Assembly (NCBI RefSeq): GCF_030145145.1
Contig: NZ_JAQYWD010000049.1
Coordinates: 1 to 35,743, forward strand
DNA from: Desulfobacula sp.
GTDB lineage: Bacteria; Desulfobacterota; Desulfobacteria; Desulfobacterales; Desulfobacteraceae
Length of the DNA: 35,743 nt
Direction: 5' to 3'
Shown: positions 1 through 7,000 of the stretch, in pieces
How the letters are laid out: each line of letters begins with the position of its first letter
Position numbering within the stretch: position 1 is the first letter of the stretch
The notes under the pieces: generated by a model
Told to the model about the DNA's origin: nothing
Databases searched by the model: none
What the model saw: only the letters and a program-made list of their open reading frames with translations
Made by a program: the position numbers and the translations under genes

Positions 1-41
1 CGCCAGCGTTCATTCTGAGCCAGGATCAAACTCTCCAGTTA
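1..41 (-). rRNA. rrs: 16S rRNA, 5' end only (cut by window edge)
   Basis: Read on the minus strand, these bases contain AGAGTTTGATCCTGGCTCAG, the universal 16S 5' priming site, followed by AATGAACGCTGGCG. Alignment by eye with the E. coli 5' end puts the mature start near position 41. The rest of the gene and operon lies outside the window to the left. The GAATGAACGCTGGCG continuation is common in Deltaproteobacteria/Desulfobacterota but is not diagnostic by itself. Confidence 0.95.
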
Positions 42-108
42 TAATCCTTTTTCTCTAAACTCTTTAAAGTCTTGTTTTAGACCCGCTCTAAAATTTCTCA
101 CTGACCAA

Positions 109-121
109 TTTTCAAAGATCA
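109..121 (-). promoter_or_regulatory. boxA-like antitermination element in the rRNA leader
   Basis: On the minus strand the leader reads TGATCTTTGAAAA, close to the boxA consensus TGCTCTTTAACA found upstream of rRNA genes. It lies between the putative rRNA promoter and the 16S 5' end, where NusB/S10-type antitermination boxes occur. The call rests on position and sequence similarity only. Confidence 0.5.
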
Positions 122-158
122 AACCGTCTTGCGTTCCTCCCTCAGGAAGAACTCAAAA

Positions 159-187
159 AGATTACATGAATTTTTAATATTTGTCAA
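159..187 (-). promoter_or_regulatory. Putative sigma70-type rRNA operon promoter
   Basis: On the minus strand a perfect -35 box TTGACA (182-187) is followed after 17 bp by TAATCT (159-164), or after 15 bp by TGTAAT (161-166). The upstream flank is very A/T-rich, like an UP element. It points at the 16S gene and starts about 30 bp beyond the Hsp70 stop codon. The -35 is strong; which hexamer serves as -10 is uncertain. Confidence 0.65.
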
Positions 188-218
188 ACACTTTCTTAAT
201 AAAAGAAACATATTTTTA

Positions 219-3017
219 TTATCGCAACACAAGGCCGGCCGGAAGCTTTTCACCGAACTGCGCATTTTTTTCTGTTGCTGCCATATCCATTCGTTGGGTT
301 ATAATTCTGATAAAAGCGGCCTTGGCCTTTCTTTCCTGCATCCAGTCAACAATTCTCAGGACATCCGCCTCATCTAAATCCCGTGTTCGATCCCCGGTTT
401 TACGGGACATCTGTGCAATCATATTTTCAACGGGATCATTGGGGTGCCATTTTTTTTTCATGATCCGGTTCATCCATTTTACCACTTCTCTTGCCGGCAC
501 GACCCGGTCAACAGACCCGTACAATAATTCTCTGGCCCCCAGCCGGGACAGGGTCCAAAAAAGATTGTCCTGTTTCTTGTTTGCCACAAGTTGAGGAAGC
601 AGCGATTTGGCAAGGGCAGTTTTATCCTTAACCAAAAGCCTTTCCATGTTTCCGGCTGCCATCCACAATTCAACCTGTTCCTGGGGAGAGAGTTTCGCCT
701 TATTGTTTTTACCATTCATTAATACGGATGAAATATCTTGAAAAAACTGTCTTTGTCGACCCGATTTCAGGCCTGCCGCCATTCTTCGAATAAAAATCCA
801 CCATTCCAGACGATTTTGCTTTGATTTTTCATAGATTAACCCTGTCAGATACACTTTCCATAATTTCCGACAGCGCTCTTCGTCAAAGGCATCCCCAAAA
901 CCCGGCCGCATGCAGAACCCTGTCAGGTTGAGCCATCGGGCCTCATGCTCGGCAGAATGCTTTCGACTGGATTCAAGTTCGATCAATTGGTCCGCAATAC
1001 GCCGTAAAAAGGATAATGGCCAGTTTGTTTTTTTCTGGGCCACGATGTCTTCAACCTGCCGGGCAATACTTTTGATGTCCCCGTTTGTGTCGGATGGATG
1101 GGTAAACGCATTATGAATCCGGTGACACACTGATGTTATCAACGTTTCATCATAGACTTCAGATTCACTGGCATCTATCCCTTTTTGGGGGTCTCTCAAC
1201 TGAAACTGCAATTTCCATTTATGATCACTCACCCCGGAATGACAATACATGGAAAGTGTCCCCATTTCGGTATATTCCGCCCCAATGGTCACGGGAATCG
1301 TTTTTCTCTGGCCGTTTTTCCCAAACTTTATAATGGTCTGGATTGGGGTCATTGTGGAAAAGGAATCATCTATTGGAATAATCTCACCGGCTTTGTCACC
1401 GGATCGATAACTGGAACTATAAATATCAAAACTCACCGGCTCATTGGCCCTTACCTCATATTTCATTTGGGGAAGTTCAATAACCGACCCCTCATCCAAC
1501 CCTCTTTCCACCAGACAGATGGCCTGGGAAACATGATCATCTTGAAGGGAAACCCCCAGGTAATAGCTTATGGGGCTGCCGCTTCCCACCCTTACGCCGA
1601 TGCCCTGCTTTACAAGGCCGTAATAGGAAGCACCAATTCCCACTGCCAGCTCAGGAATATCATTTTCAAGAATCCGGGGCCATTCAGATTCACCTGCCTT
1701 GAACCAGTCGCCAATGGCCTGACGTATCCTGTCCTGAACCAGCAGCGGTTTAAGGGTTCCCCCATTAAACAAAATAAAATCCGGCAACGGCTCTTTTGAA
1801 AGATGTTTTCGGACATCCTCCCTGTGATTTTCCAGAAACCGGATAATATGTCGGGTAATCGCAGAATCTTTTTCAAACGGAAGACCAAAATCCGCAATTT
1901 CCTTGCCCGTTTCAATATCCAGTTTTTTTGCAGATTCAACATAGGGATAAAATTCATCCAGTAAAATTTCTTCAACCTCTTGCTTCATTAAATCCGCTGC
2001 AAGGGTCCCTGCTATTAAGGAACGGCCTTCACCTTTGATCGTTATCCGGACACGGGCTTCTCCCTTATCCAGTATTTGTTCTTTTGCCTCACGACATCGA
2101 TGACACAAGGTCTTCCACTTATCCGAACTCAACACGGACGTTGATCTAAATCGAGATTTAAACTTTGACTCCACTTTTTTAGCCAATGCCAGATCAATAT
2201 TGTCCCCGCCAAGAATCAAATGCTCCCCCACCGCAATCCGTTCAAACCGGGGTGACCCGTTTGATTCTTTAAGGCTGATCAAACTGAAATCCGTTGTGCC
2301 CCCCCCCACATCACAAACCAATATCAGATCATCTGGTTTCACATGCTGCTGCCAGTCATCTTCATGATTGAGCAGCCAACTGTAGAATGCTGCCAGCGGT
2401 TCTTCAATAAGGGTTACGGCGGCACCCAGCCCTGCCATTTCCACCGCCGTAAGGGTCAGATCCCTTGCGGCTTCATTAAACGAGGCGGGAACGGTGATCA
2501 CCACATATTGATTTTCAAGAAAAAGGTCTTCATCCTTTACAAAATGGTTCCATGCATTTCGGATATGCAGTAAATATTCCGACGTGGCCGTAACCGGGGA
2601 CACTCGTTCAACACCTTCAGATCCCCAGGGTAAAATTTTTGCCGTTCTGTCCGCCTGGGGATTGCACAACCAGCTTTTAGCGGAAGATACCAGCCTGGAA
2701 GGTATTTTAGAACCATGGTCCCGGGCAAAAGTGCCGGCAAAAAGATCCTCTCTTTTTTTCCACGGGTGTTTTAACACTTCTTTTGAGATATCATATTCCC
2801 CCGGGATATACAAAAAAGAAGGGAGAACCGGAATCTTTGTAAACTCTCCATGCCCGGTGAGTTGAGGAATGTTGAAAACTTTCACTGCATTCTTTTTATT
2901 CACATGAACGGTGCCGGAAGCATTGTTTTTTAAAACTGACACATCAATATATGAAACAGCAGAATTTGTGGTTCCTAAATCAATACCAATGACGTATTGT
3001 TTATCTTGAAAATCCAA
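219..3017 (-). CDS. Large Hsp70-family (DnaK-like) chaperone with extended C-terminal region
   Basis: A 932-residue cytoplasmic Hsp70 relative. The actin-type ATPase is clear: phosphate-1 loop IGIDLGTTNS (residues 10-19), TVPASFNEAARD near 175-186, IEEPLAAFYSW near 204-214, phosphate-2 loop CDVGGGTTDFSL near 235-246 and an adenosine-type loop FNGGTLKP. DnaK is about 640 residues with a beta-sandwich substrate domain and lid. Here the ATPase is followed by about 500 residues that do not look like that lid; from memory this region corresponds to Pfam DUF3731, found after the ATPase in a subgroup of Hsp70s, and I could not search it. The start is TTG (3015-3017) with GGAG about 7 nt upstream. 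The DUF2760 gene ends 29 bp upstream on the same strand, so the two are probably one operon. The client is unknown. The 16S promoter follows directly, with no convincing terminator between. Confidence 0.9.
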   Translation of the reverse strand: MDFQDKQYVIGIDLGTTNSAVSYIDVSVLKNNASGTVHVNKKNAVKVFNIPQLTGHGEFTKIPVLPSFLYIPGEYDISKEVLKHPWKKREDLFAGTFARDHGSKIPSRLVSSAKSWLCNPQADRTAKILPWGSEGVERVSPVTATSEYLLHIRNAWNHFVKDEDLFLENQYVVITVPASFNEAARDLTLTAVEMAGLGAAVTLIEEPLAAFYSWLLNHEDDWQQHVKPDDLILVCDVGGGTTDFSLISLKESNGSPRFERIAVGEHLILGGDNIDLALAKKVESKFKSRFRSTSVLSSDKWKTLCHRCREAKEQILDKGEARVRITIKGEGRSLIAGTLAADLMKQEVEEILLDEFYPYVESAKKLDIETGKEIADFGLPFEKDSAITRHIIRFLENHREDVRKHLSKEPLPDFILFNGGTLKPLLVQDRIRQAIGDWFKAGESEWPRILENDIPELAVGIGASYYGLVKQGIGVRVGSGSPISYYLGVSLQDDHVSQAICLVERGLDEGSVIELPQMKYEVRANEPVSFDIYSSSYRSGDKAGEIIPIDDSFSTMTPIQTIIKFGKNGQRKTIPVTIGAEYTEMGTLSMYCHSGVSDHKWKLQFQLRDPQKGIDASESEVYDETLITSVCHRIHNAFTHPSDTNGDIKSIARQVEDIVAQKKTNWPLSFLRRIADQLIELESSRKHSAEHEARWLNLTGFCMRPGFGDAFDEERCRKLWKVYLTGLIYEKSKQNRLEWWIFIRRMAAGLKSGRQRQFFQDISSVLMNGKNNKAKLSPQEQVELWMAAGNMERLLVKDKTALAKSLLPQLVANKKQDNLFWTLSRLGARELLYGSVDRVVPAREVVKWMNRIMKKKWHPNDPVENMIAQMSRKTGDRTRDLDEADVLRIVDWMQERKAKAAFIRIITQRMDMAATEKNAQFGEKLPAGLVLR

Positions 3018-3046
3018 AGCAACTCCTAAAATTTCTGATCACCCGC

Positions 3047-3811
3047 CTATTGTATGTCAACTTCTGCCGGAATAATAATGGTGGAATCCTGAATATCTGA
3101 AAGCTTGGGAATTTCATTTTTACCTGCCCGCCATCCCCGATGCTTTAAGGTTCCCTTGAAGGGAGGATCACCTGCCACATTCCCGACAAGTTTAATGGCA
3201 TCAATATCAAACCCGGGTTCAATGGTGATGGTTTCACCTTCTTCAGCGTCTATCACCGGTTTGGGGTCAATATATTTCTTGATGGTCTTTTTGCAGTCTT
3301 CCTGAACACTCCTGACAGCCGCACCGATCTGTTCGTCATCATACAAACTTAACTCTTCATCAAAAAAATCCAATAGTCGTCCATCTCTTTGAAGAACAGA
3401 CAGGCTGTGTAAAAACAACCGTCTTTTCCTCTCCATGGCTATTTTCTGATCCACAAAATCTTTTCCGGATTTCCCTTTAGAGGGAAGTTCCCCTTGTTTG
3501 GCCTGAAGGTCGTTAACCATCTTTGACAGTGACAGTCTTAAAATCAGCCATAATATCCATCCGGACAACACAAGGCTTCCGGTGACGGTGGGTATCACCC
3601 ATACGTTAAAATTTCGGGATATGACATTTAAATAATTTGCCCCCCAGGATATGGCCTTGACGATCATTTCATTTCCGGTATCCTGGGCGAGTTTGACAGC
3701 CAGCCAGTCAATGCCGAAATAAAGTCCAGCAATGATACAGACACTGATCAACAGGGCCAACAAAGTGATAACATTAAATAATCTTTTTGAAACCAATTTA
3801 AAACCGTTCAA
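3047..3811 (-). CDS. DUF2760-family membrane-anchored protein, partner of the Hsp70 gene
   Basis: A 254-residue protein with two hydrophobic helices near the N terminus (about residues 13-33 and 70-92) and a soluble C-terminal half rich in Lys, Asp and Glu. I recognise it as the DUF2760 type, which recurs next to this class of large Hsp70 gene; the family assignment is from memory of sequence and context. Function is unknown. A membrane tether or adaptor for the downstream chaperone is a reasonable inference from the pairing. The start is TTG (3809-3811), preceded by GGAAGGGAG about 9 nt upstream; the nearest upstream ATG is out of frame. A promoter candidate lies at 3879-3906. Confidence 0.75.
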   Translation of the reverse strand: MNGFKLVSKRLFNVITLLALLISVCIIAGLYFGIDWLAVKLAQDTGNEMIVKAISWGANYLNVISRNFNVWVIPTVTGSLVLSGWILWLILRLSLSKMVNDLQAKQGELPSKGKSGKDFVDQKIAMERKRRLFLHSLSVLQRDGRLLDFFDEELSLYDDEQIGAAVRSVQEDCKKTIKKYIDPKPVIDAEEGETITIEPGFDIDAIKLVGNVAGDPPFKGTLKHRGWRAGKNEIPKLSDIQDSTIIIPAEVDIQ

Positions 3812-3843
3812 AACCAGGTTCTCCCTTCCAAATCCATTAACAC

Positions 3844-3877
3844 AAAAAAACCACGCTGGGAATCACAGCATGGTTTT
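3844..3877 (-). terminator. Rho-independent terminator after the helix-hairpin-helix gene
   Basis: In minus-strand RNA a 10-bp stem (AACCAUGCUG / CAGCGUGGUU, one G-U pair) with a 7-nt loop is followed by a run of seven U. It ends transcription of the small secreted protein gene at 3959-4240, about 30 bp before the DUF2760 start codon. Confidence 0.75.
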
Positions 3878-3878
3878 G

Positions 3879-3906
3879 ATAATAATACAAAAATCTACGA
3901 TATCAA
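3879..3906 (-). promoter_or_regulatory. Putative promoter of the DUF2760-Hsp70 operon
   Basis: Minus strand: -35 TTGATA (3901-3906), 16-bp spacer, -10 TATTAT (3879-3884), each matching five of six consensus bases. Transcription would begin inside the terminator stem just downstream, so transcripts from here would lack the left arm and escape termination. Confidence 0.45.
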
Positions 3907-3958
3907 GCAACAGGTTTTTCAAGATGGGGAATCAGGGAAAACAACTAAGTCGCCATCA

Positions 3959-4240
3959 TTATTTTTCTTTGACGATAATCAGGTTCTTGTTGGCATCAAA
4001 CACTTTTTGACCGACACCCTTCACCTTCATAATCTCCTGGGGGTTTTCAAATGGGTGTGCCTTGCGATATTCAATAATTCGGTCTGCAATCTTATCTCCC
4101 ACATATTTGAGTGAGACAAGCTCGTTTTTAGGTGCGACATTTATATTTATTTTTCCGGTCGTGGCAAGAACAGGTTGACAGAAACAGACAAACAATAAGC
4201 TGGTCAAAATTAAAATGAAAACTTTTTTTATTTTTTTCAT
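3959..4240 (-). CDS. Small secreted helix-hairpin-helix (ComEA-like) protein
   Basis: A 93-residue protein. MKKIKK plus a hydrophobic stretch of about 15 residues and a cleavage-like site after PVLA (about residue 24) form a Sec signal peptide. The mature part is one helix-hairpin-helix module: INVAPKNELVSLKYVGDKIA, then a second hairpin MKVKGVGQKVF. This fold matches the DNA-binding C-terminal domain of the competence protein ComEA, but the ComEA membrane anchor is replaced by a signal peptide, so it is probably periplasmic. Many genomes carry such small proteins and most have no proven competence role. The ATG at 4240 is chosen because AAAGGAGG lies 8 nt upstream; an in-frame extension reaches 4324 but has no good ribosome site. 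It has its own promoter and terminator, so it is monocistronic. Confidence 0.85.
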   Translation of the reverse strand: MKKIKKVFILILTSLLFVCFCQPVLATTGKININVAPKNELVSLKYVGDKIADRIIEYRKAHPFENPQEIMKVKGVGQKVFDANKNLIIVKEK

Positions 4241-4290
4241 TGGTTGAACCTCCTTTGAGTTTGTAAGGATTTTTTCCCTGATTCCCATTT

Positions 4291-4320
4291 CCTTTTTTAA
4301 CGTCGCCACATTAAAAAAGG
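4291..4320 (-). promoter_or_regulatory. Leader hairpin in the 5' UTR of the helix-hairpin-helix gene
   Basis: Perfect 10-bp arms CCTTTTTTAA / TTAAAAAAGG, extending to 12 bp in RNA with one U-G and one G-C pair, and a 6-nt loop UGGCGA. It lies in the roughly 130-nt untranslated leader between the promoter at 4379-4407 and the start at 4240. Role unknown; mRNA stability or translational control is possible. Confidence 0.5.
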
Positions 4321-4378
4321 ACAACTGATAATCCTCTTCATAAACTGATCAAGGTGTGTATTGAATTGAATGGATAGG

Positions 4379-4407
4379 ATTATATGGAAAGCAATCAAAG
4401 AAATCAA
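4379..4407 (-). promoter_or_regulatory. Sigma70-type promoter of the helix-hairpin-helix gene
   Basis: Minus strand: -35 TTGATT (4402-4407), exact 17-bp spacer, perfect -10 TATAAT (4379-4384). Transcription would start near 4372. Confidence 0.65.
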
Positions 4408-4425
4408 TCAGGGTAAACCCTGATT
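4406..4425. promoter_or_regulatory. Palindrome touching the -35 box: operator or + strand terminator-like hairpin
   Basis: AATCAGGGT / ACCCTGATT is a perfect 9-bp inverted repeat with a 2-bp centre. It overlaps the outer edge of the minus-strand -35 box, where an activator or repressor could bind. On the plus strand it is followed by five T, like a weak terminator, but no plus-strand gene precedes it. The rest of the gap up to 4588 is A/T-rich; I see no gene and no convincing promoter for the plus-strand ligase gene there. Confidence 0.4.
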
Positions 4426-4588
4426 TTTATAAAAAAATACATCTTTTTGTCTGTTTTTTATGATGTTCAAATATTTAGGAACAAAAAAAAGGATGGGACA
4501 TTTAAATTTTATTGGCAGTATGGTAATGAATGGCGGGAATAAACGAATGATGGGATAATAAACGTCTAAGTCGTTAAAAGGATATTTC

Positions 4589-5779
4589 ATGCAGAATCTG
4601 TGGCGCCGGTTATCGGCACTCAAATCAGATGATTTGATGTATTATTGTGTTGTTTTAACCTTCTTTCTTTTACCCACGGGAACAGCGCCCCCATTGATTG
4701 CCATTGGGCTTGCAGCCCTTGTATGGCTGGTTTCAGGAAAAGTGTGCCACATCAAGACCATCCTCCGGCAATCCTGGTTTTTCCCTTTGATACCGATATT
4801 GGTCTTACCCTGGATCGGACTGCTGTATTCACAGAACACAGATCTTGGCCTGGATTACGCGATGAAAACAAAATACTGGATTGCTGTCTTCATCACAGCC
4901 GGACTGGTGTTGGATGAAAACCGGGTCTACCTTCTTTTGAAATGGTTCTGGGCCGGGCTTTTCCTGGGCGCCTGTCTTGCCCTGCTGCAATATACTGGCA
5001 TGATGGCGCCAATTGAAGAGAAGCACTTGGGTTTTGGCATTGTCCATACGTTTATCAGCATGTACCTGATCATTGGCATCCTGTCCGTCTCGTTTTATTT
5101 CAAACGGGAAACCGCTTGGAACAAAAAATTTATTTTACTTTTCCTGATGCTGGCCTTCTTATTTCACCTGGCAGTTTTAGAGGGCAGAAGCGGTTATTTG
5201 ATTTTTGGAATCCTTTCGCCACTTGTTGCCAATAATTTAATGCACCGGTTTTCCTGGAAAATTAAAATTACTGTCAGTATCCTTCTTATCTGTGCCCTTT
5301 TACTCTCTCCTGTTGTCAGAAAAATAGTCAATAACACCGTTATCAATTTAAAAGATCAAAAGGAAAAAATTCTGAGTGGAGAAGACGTTGTGCAATTCCC
5401 CAGGGCATTTATCCTTAGAGAATCCATCCACATTTTTATGTCGCACCCCTTTATCGGCATCGGCACAGGAAGTATCACCGAACCGACCAAAGCAAAAGGC
5501 CATCGGGTTGACCACCCCCACAATAATCTTCTTTACATGGCAACAAGCTTTGGAATTTTTGGAATTGCCGCCTATTTATGGTTTCTCTGGAAAATGTTTA
5601 AACTGTCATGGACCTCAAGGGAAACGGCCACCGGGTATTTTGTCTTTTCCACATGCAGTGTTCTCTTTTTAAGCGGGATGTTTGATACCCAGATCTTGAA
5701 TACCGAGACATTACTTTTTTTATCCGTGAGCTATGGATTCCTGAATCATCTGGATCCGGATAACCGGAAGGAAGTTTAA
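4589..5779 (+). CDS. O-antigen ligase / polymerase family membrane protein (Wzy_C type)
   Basis: A 396-residue integral membrane protein with about ten hydrophobic helices and a larger periplasmic loop in the second half, the layout of WaaL O-antigen ligases and Wzy polymerases. The conserved HPHNNLLYM motif near residues 309-317 is the signature of the Wzy_C domain, whose His is important for transfer from undecaprenyl-PP carriers. WaaL joins O-antigen to lipid A-core on the periplasmic side; Wzy polymerises repeat units. Sequence alone does not separate them. No other Wzy/WaaL candidate is visible, so this protein may do either job, with the second encoded elsewhere. ATG at 4589 follows AAAAGGA at about 7 nt. 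It is the only plus-strand gene at this end, convergent with the GT4 gene. Confidence 0.85.
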   Translation: MQNLWRRLSALKSDDLMYYCVVLTFFLLPTGTAPPLIAIGLAALVWLVSGKVCHIKTILRQSWFFPLIPILVLPWIGLLYSQNTDLGLDYAMKTKYWIAVFITAGLVLDENRVYLLLKWFWAGLFLGACLALLQYTGMMAPIEEKHLGFGIVHTFISMYLIIGILSVSFYFKRETAWNKKFILLFLMLAFLFHLAVLEGRSGYLIFGILSPLVANNLMHRFSWKIKITVSILLICALLLSPVVRKIVNNTVINLKDQKEKILSGEDVVQFPRAFILRESIHIFMSHPFIGIGTGSITEPTKAKGHRVDHPHNNLLYMATSFGIFGIAAYLWFLWKMFKLSWTSRETATGYFVFSTCSVLFLSGMFDTQILNTETLLFLSVSYGFLNHLDPDNRKEV

Positions 5780-5784
5780 CTGAA

Positions 5785-5835
5785 GCGTTCTTTCATCCCT
5801 TGTGCCCTGCAAGGCAGCCTTGTCTTAGAGAACGC
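5785..5835. repeat. Nested inverted repeats in the convergent intergenic gap
   Basis: GCGTTCT (5785-5791) pairs with AGAACGC (5829-5835), and inside lies the palindrome CAAGGC-A-GCCTTG (5810-5822). It fills most of the 69 bp between two convergent genes. It could be a bidirectional terminator, but there is no T run, so a Rho-type or stability hairpin is as likely. Confidence 0.35.
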
Positions 5836-5848
5836 ATCCCCACCAGCG

Positions 5849-7000
5849 TCAGAATCGGTTTTCCCGGCCAATCATTTGTCGATACAGTGTCATTGTTTTA
5901 TCAACAACCACTTGTTCTGAAAAATATTTTTCCGCCAGTATTCTTCCCTTAGCCCCCATTTTCCGCCTTAGGCCGGCATCCTTGATCATTTCTTCAAGGG
6001 CCTGGGCAAGTGCGTCAACATCTTTTACCGGGACAAGAAAGCCGTTTTCTAAATGCTTGACAACTTCCCGGCATCCAGGGACATCGGTTGTAATGATGGG
6101 TTTCCCACAGGCGGCTGCTTCAAGCAGGCCTTTTGGAACCCCTTCCCGGTAGGACGGCAGCACAACAATATGGGCTTTGGATAAAATCTCCGGCATATGA
6201 TCTTGATACCCCCACCACTCTATGATCCCTTTATCATGCCATTCTTTAAGGCTGTTTTCCGGGATTGATCGTGGATTTTCGTTATCCGGTTTTCCAACAA
6301 GAATGGTCCTAAAATCAATCTGTTTATGTTTTAAAATTTTGGTCGCCTTGATCAACTCTCCAATACCTTTATCCCAGAGCATTCTTGATGCCAGAAGGAT
6401 CGTGATTTTTCCTTCCGGTTCAGCAGTGATATGAAAATCAGAAATATTGACACCGGATCCGCGGATGAGAACCGATCTTTTCTTATCTATAATACCAAGG
6501 GTAATAAACGATAGTCGATCCTCGGGGTTTTGAAAGATCGCATATGTTTGTTTACTTAGAAAAAGAAGCTTATATACACCAAGAAAAAAATATTTTAACA
6601 CCCGGGCTTTCCAATTTTCACTGATAAATAAAAATCCAAGCCCTGCATAGGCATTTACAACATGAGGTGTTTTGTTAAAAATGGCTGCCAGCGTTCCGTA
6701 TAAAATCGGTTTCATGGCAACATGATGGACCAAATCCGGTTTTTCCTGATGATACATCCTGACGATTTGAACAATGGCTTTGATTTCCTGAAAAATATTT
6801 TTTCCCTGTCGTCTTAACGTTACCGGAACAACCCTGAATCCTTCATTTTCTATCTTCTGTTGATGCTTATCGATTCTTGTAACCACCACGACATCAAATC
6901 CGGCACGCTTTGCCGCCCTTGCAATGGGCAACCGATGGGACCAGAAATACCAGTCTTCGGTCACAAAAAAAAGAATCTTTGGCCGTTGTTTCTTTTTCAT
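5849..7000 (-). CDS. Glycosyltransferase family 4
   Basis: A 383-residue GT-B fold retaining glycosyltransferase. The N-terminal Rossmann half opens with KILFFVTEDWYFWSHRLPIA, typical of GT4 enzymes of O-antigen clusters. The C-terminal half has ILLASRMLWDKGIGELI and the donor-binding E-x7-E region EGVPKGLLEAAACGKP (about residues 290-306). It should transfer a sugar from a nucleotide donor to a lipid-linked oligosaccharide on the cytoplasmic face; donor and acceptor are unknown. ATG at 7000 is chosen because it overlaps the upstream asnB stop as ATGA, indicating translational coupling; in-frame ATGs at 7018 and 7042 lie inside asnB. It is the last gene of the minus-strand block. Confidence 0.88.
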   Translation of the reverse strand: MKKKQRPKILFFVTEDWYFWSHRLPIARAAKRAGFDVVVVTRIDKHQQKIENEGFRVVPVTLRRQGKNIFQEIKAIVQIVRMYHQEKPDLVHHVAMKPILYGTLAAIFNKTPHVVNAYAGLGFLFISENWKARVLKYFFLGVYKLLFLSKQTYAIFQNPEDRLSFITLGIIDKKRSVLIRGSGVNISDFHITAEPEGKITILLASRMLWDKGIGELIKATKILKHKQIDFRTILVGKPDNENPRSIPENSLKEWHDKGIIEWWGYQDHMPEILSKAHIVVLPSYREGVPKGLLEAAACGKPIITTDVPGCREVVKHLENGFLVPVKDVDALAQALEEMIKDAGLRRKMGAKGRILAEKYFSEQVVVDKTMTLYRQMIGRENRF

